Of a DNA stretch of 64,000 nucleotides, positions 62,001-64,000 are shown one piece after another (the stretch's first letter is position 1; each line of letters begins with the position of its first letter). The notes beneath the pieces are model-generated. The model made no database searches. It was not told where the DNA came from and saw only the letters and a list, made by a program, of their open reading frames with translations. Source of the stretch: Loktanella sp. 3ANDIMAR09 (lineage in GTDB: Bacteria > Pseudomonadota > Alphaproteobacteria > Rhodobacterales > Rhodobacteraceae); the NCBI RefSeq assembly GCF_001420005.1, contig NZ_LJAK01000014.1, positions 22,630-86,629 of the forward strand. Reading direction: 5' to 3'. The position numbers and the translations under genes are program-made.

Positions 62001-62075
62001 GCCCGGGTAGCTCAGGGGTAGAGCAGTGGATTGAAAATCCTCGTGTCGGTGGTTCGATTCCGCCCCTGGGCACCA
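62001..62075 (+). tRNA. tRNA-Phe (anticodon GAA)
   Basis: A complete 75-nt tRNA with encoded CCA. The acceptor GCCCGGG pairs with CCTGGGC (one G-T). The anticodon loop TTGAAAA gives GAA. The anticodon stem GTGGA/TCCTC has one apparent T-T mismatch at the second pair. T-arm is GGTGG-TTCGATT-CCGCC (one G-C/wobble set). Accessory DNA begins directly downstream, as is common at tRNA integration sites. Confidence 0.96.
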
Positions 62076-62127
62076 TTTCATATCAACTAAACTGTCGCAG
62101 TGCGTGTTGTGTTCGTGTGGCGCGCCG

Positions 62128-62163
62128 CCAGCTTTGAGACAGATTTACACCAGCTTTGAGACA
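62128..62163. repeat. Two direct copies of a 14-base motif just past tRNA-Phe
   Basis: CCAGCTTTGAGACA occurs at 62128-62141 and again at 62150-62163, 22 bases apart start to start, with ATTTAC between. It lies in the 94-base gap between tRNA-Phe and the DUF4145 gene. Iterated short motifs like this occur at the ends of some insertion sequences and as recombinase arm sites; which applies is unknown. Confidence 0.6.
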
Positions 62164-62169
62164 TCAAAT

Positions 62170-62919
62170 TCAGTTTTTAACGGCTGCGGCTTTATCAGCG
62201 CGGCGCTTTTCGATGCGTGCGGGCAGCGAGAACGCCATGTTGAAGAACATCTTTAGGAACGCAATGTACTCGGCCGCTTCGGTTACGCTGCCTTCACCAT
62301 CATGAACAGCGGCATTGCGATCGAGGCGAATGTCGTGTGCCCAGTCCTTGATCGCAGACGTGATGACGCCCTCGGCATGCAGCGCCTCGATCCGTTTATA
62401 AAGCGACAGCTTTGTATCTGTCTGGTCGAGTTCACGCAGGGCGAGTTCGAGCACGGTGCCGCACGTGGTCAGGGCGATTGCTGACCCAAAGCCTTGGCGC
62501 TGCATCGTCTGGGCGTCTGCAAAATGGGACCGCAGCTTTTCGGGCCAAGACGGGTCCTGCTCGGATGCGACCGGGGTGGGGTAGTACGCCGTAACGGTTA
62601 TCGTACTTTCGCCGCCTAGTAGCGCACCTTCGCCCGCCTTGATGATCGACTTAATGGCCTCGTGAGCACTACGTCGGGCCTCGTAAAAAATGATGGTCGG
62701 TTTGAAACATTTGCCACATTGCGTGTGCGCACTGGCGGTCACCTTGTCTGAGCTGCTCACCGTTAAGCCCATTGGACCGCGACAAATATCGTTCGGGTCC
62801 TTTGGTGCGTGTAGCTTGGCGACTTCCTCGGGGGTGCGTCCGCGATAATCAAATACGCTGTGGAACGCGAAATCGACCATCTGATTGCAATGGCCGCAGG
62901 TCAGTGAGCAGGTGAACAT
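62170..62919 (-). CDS. Zinc-ribbon plus DUF4145-domain protein
   Basis: A 249-residue protein. The N-terminal part has CGHC and a later CGKC, likely a treble-clef or ribbon zinc site (MFTCSLTCGHCNQMVD, TQCGKCFKPTIIFYEARR). The C-terminal half is a DUF4145-type helical domain (CGTVLELALRELDQTDTKLS, AHDIRLDRNAAVHDGEGSVT). DUF4145 domains occur with restriction-like and phage or defence genes, function unclear. The ATG at 62919 (MFTCSLTCG) is preferred over 62985. Base use is less GC-biased than in the core genes, consistent with acquired DNA. It overlaps the upstream small gene by 19 bases. Confidence 0.72.
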   Translation of the reverse strand: MFTCSLTCGHCNQMVDFAFHSVFDYRGRTPEEVAKLHAPKDPNDICRGPMGLTVSSSDKVTASAHTQCGKCFKPTIIFYEARRSAHEAIKSIIKAGEGALLGGESTITVTAYYPTPVASEQDPSWPEKLRSHFADAQTMQRQGFGSAIALTTCGTVLELALRELDQTDTKLSLYKRIEALHAEGVITSAIKDWAHDIRLDRNAAVHDGEGSVTEAAEYIAFLKMFFNMAFSLPARIEKRRADKAAAVKN

Positions 62920-63140
62920 AGGTTTTCTTTCTCTTTGCGCCCGGAATTTGAAAAGCCCTGTCGAACGTAGGCGATGCGCATACATTCCGATAGGGCCATC
63001 ATCACGGTATCATTTCCGAACTCGCTGCACAGTGCCCCAAGTGCCGTGGTCAGCGCCGGTTGATCCGCACAGTGGGCTTTGAAGACTTCATGCACAGCAT
63101 CTTCGCACGTCCTTCGTTGGGATATGGTCGGTGTAGACAT
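62901..63140 (-). CDS. 79-residue hypothetical protein of the tRNA-Phe element
   Basis: Begins MSTPTISQRRTCEDAVHEVF with ATG at 63138-63140 and a GGGAG site seven bases upstream. Predicted mostly helical with three Cys and a hydrophobic core (TALGALCSEFGNDTVMMALS); the C-terminus is basic and polar. No domain is recognised. Its tail overlaps the DUF4145 gene start by 19 bases and its start abuts the phage-like gene that follows on the coding strand, so it belongs to the same leftward unit. Confidence 0.65.
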   Translation of the reverse strand: MSTPTISQRRTCEDAVHEVFKAHCADQPALTTALGALCSEFGNDTVMMALSECMRIAYVRQGFSNSGRKEKENLCSPAH

Positions 63141-63141
63141 C

Positions 63142-63582
63142 CTACTGCTCCCTTGGTTCTGTGTTGATATCAGCTTGGGCGCGCGTCCCCTGCACCTCTG
63201 TAATCGTTCGCATCTGCCGCATAGGGACTTTGCCGAACAGCAGGACCCTCCGGGTGGTGGTCAGGTAGTAAGGCGGACCAGCTTCCAGGCATTTGTCGGC
63301 CCAAGCGCCCAGGTCGTAGGTCACCGTGTTTCCGCTCACCACCTGGTAGTGCGCGATCCGCCATGCGCCGGACGAGCACTCGAATTCCTCTCCGTCGATC
63401 AGGGTGATTTCTGCGTTCCATTCCGCCGTGACAGAGCCATAAGGAACCTCGCGAACGTACTGCACTGTCCGACCGGTCACGGTCATCGAGATATCCCGTA
63501 GGAACAGGCTGGACGGGATGAACAGCCAGCCCAAGAATACCAGAACGATCAGCGTGGATAGCACATCAAGGAAGCGGTTCAT
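63142..63582 (-). CDS. Single-span membrane protein of the phage-like run
   Basis: A 146-residue protein starting MNRFLDVLSTLIVLVFLGWL, with one transmembrane helix near residues 5-26 and a soluble, probably periplasmic, remainder containing two Cys (FECSSGAW, DKCLEAG) that may pair. No family is recognised; the ending RTITEVQGTRAQADINTEPR gives no clue. It overlaps the holin-like gene by four bases (ATGA), and the pattern of tiny overlapping genes is phage-like. Confidence 0.65.
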   Translation of the reverse strand: MNRFLDVLSTLIVLVFLGWLFIPSSLFLRDISMTVTGRTVQYVREVPYGSVTAEWNAEITLIDGEEFECSSGAWRIAHYQVVSGNTVTYDLGAWADKCLEAGPPYYLTTTRRVLLFGKVPMRQMRTITEVQGTRAQADINTEPREQ

Positions 63583-63788
63583 TTCAAGCCCCCCAAGCCC
63601 TTCCAGGCTGCTGTCATGGTGATGATGGCGCCCGCCACCCACAGGATCACACGGCCGGTCAGTTTGCCTGCTCGCACGGCCTCGAGGAGATCATCGATCT
63701 GGGATGCGCGAGAGGGTTTTCCTGGTGCGCGCGGCTTGATAAAGAAATCATGCAGATCGTCTAGTTTTTCGCGTTCTTCGTCGTTCAT
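63579..63788 (-). CDS. 69-residue holin-like small membrane protein
   Basis: Starts MNDEEREKLDDLHDFFIKPR with ATG at 63786-63788. An acidic/basic cytoplasmic head of about 45 residues is followed by one hydrophobic helix (GRVILWVAGAIITMTAAWKG) and a short tail. Proteins of this size and pattern sit next to lysis or DUF1353 genes in Rhodobacteraceae prophages and are often called putative holins; that role is inferred from context only. It overlaps both neighbours by four bases. Confidence 0.6.
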   Translation of the reverse strand: MNDEEREKLDDLHDFFIKPRAPGKPSRASQIDDLLEAVRAGKLTGRVILWVAGAIITMTAAWKGLGGLK

Positions 63789-64000
63789 GACCATTTCCAT
63801 AAAATGACAGCCAGCAGCATGGCGAGGCGTTTGAATGGACCGACGCCGTCGGCGCGCAGGGCTTCGTGAAACACGGCACCCGCAGTGACGCGGTCCCAGC
63901 CACGGGCCAGCAGTTCGTCGTGCAAGGCAGCAGCCTTGAGATAGCGGGAGTCGTGCGGGTCGATCAGCCACTGCAGACCGCGTGGGACCGACACGTCGAA
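63785..64000 (-). CDS. DUF1353 family protein, partial (5' part beyond window)
   Basis: The frame is open to the window end, so only the C-terminal part is visible. FDVSVPRGLQWL, then DSRYLKAAALHDELLARGWD, corresponds to the diagnostic DUF1353 pattern (SVPR then AAxxHDxL). DUF1353 proteins are tail/lysis-region phage genes of unknown biochemical role. It ends with the membrane-like stretch KRLAMLLAVILWKWS. The four-base overlap with the holin-like gene supports a prophage-type operon. Confidence 0.72.
   Translation of the reverse strand, partial: FDVSVPRGLQWLIDPHDSRYLKAAALHDELLARGWDRVTAGAVFHEALRADGVGPFKRLAMLLAVILWKWS

Overview
The window is a GC-rich bacterial chromosome segment. Its gene content points to an alphaproteobacterium of the Rhodobacteraceae (roseobacter-type). 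The pointers are a phaZ-phaC-phaP-phaR polyhydroxyalkanoate locus with phaZ divergent, the chain hisD-UPF0262-phosphatase...infA-maf-RNase G-yacG-tRNA-Phe, a purA-DUF2842 pair, and an hflK-hflC-degP block. Genes are packed tightly, often with ATGA or TGATG overlaps. No gene-free stretch exceeds 300 bases. There is no rRNA operon and no CRISPR array. The assignment rests on recognised families and gene order, not on a database search.

Layout. 1-7.2 kb: the 3' end of a carnitine dehydrogenase/thioesterase, thrS, two MFS-type transporters and two alpha/beta hydrolases. 7.2-11.6 kb: the PHA storage locus, with PhaR-like operators ahead of phaC/phaZ, phaP and phaR. 11.6-20.2 kb: a leftward amine or amino-acid utilisation locus (ABC ATPase, binding protein, two permeases, two glutamine-synthetase-like ligases, a PuuD-like amidotransferase, a previously hidden 30-residue membrane peptide and a PuuB-like FAD oxidase). 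This looks like a gamma-glutamylation (Puu-type) pathway with its own importer. 20.2-28.4 kb: TerB-like protein, rlmJ, MipA/OmpV, a 5'-truncated polysaccharide pyruvyl transferase, a Na/Ca exchanger, pyrG, secG, purA and DUF2842. 28.4-35.6 kb: a 760-residue low-complexity protein, thiN, a DMT exporter, a GST, rpiA and glutathione reductase. 35.7-41.2 kb: membrane protein quality control (hflK, hflC, DegP-type protease), a peptidoglycan-binding lipoprotein, a ferredoxin and an FG-GAP protein. 41.2-45.1 kb: cobS, cobT and a Kef-type antiporter. 45.1-54.3 kb: an 893-residue membrane-anchored repeat protein, a SIMPL protein, metY, a VOC protein, and a GT-A-like protein next to YjbF/YjbH exopolysaccharide factors. 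54.5-62.1 kb: tRNA-Thr, a 52-residue basic ORF, murA, DUF2948, hisD, UPF0262, LMW phosphatase, GT2, infA, maf, RNase G, yacG and tRNA-Phe. 62.1-64 kb: accessory DNA abutting tRNA-Phe, with a DUF4145 protein and a tightly overlapping phage-like run including a holin-like protein and DUF1353. This is probably the edge of an integrated element.

Four genes or parts needed correction beyond simple long ORFs: the 30-aa peptide (13260-13352), the 52-aa ORF (54642-54800), yacG (61750-61923), and several non-ATG starts (phaR GTG, the exchanger TTG, the DegP-type protease TTG). Convergent gene pairs are repeatedly separated by strong bidirectional hairpins. Two of these share a composite two-palindrome architecture. 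I did not find a clear complete novel system. The best leads are the small membrane peptide inside the amine operon, the composite palindromes, the in-frame insert in glutathione reductase, and the tRNA-Phe element edge.
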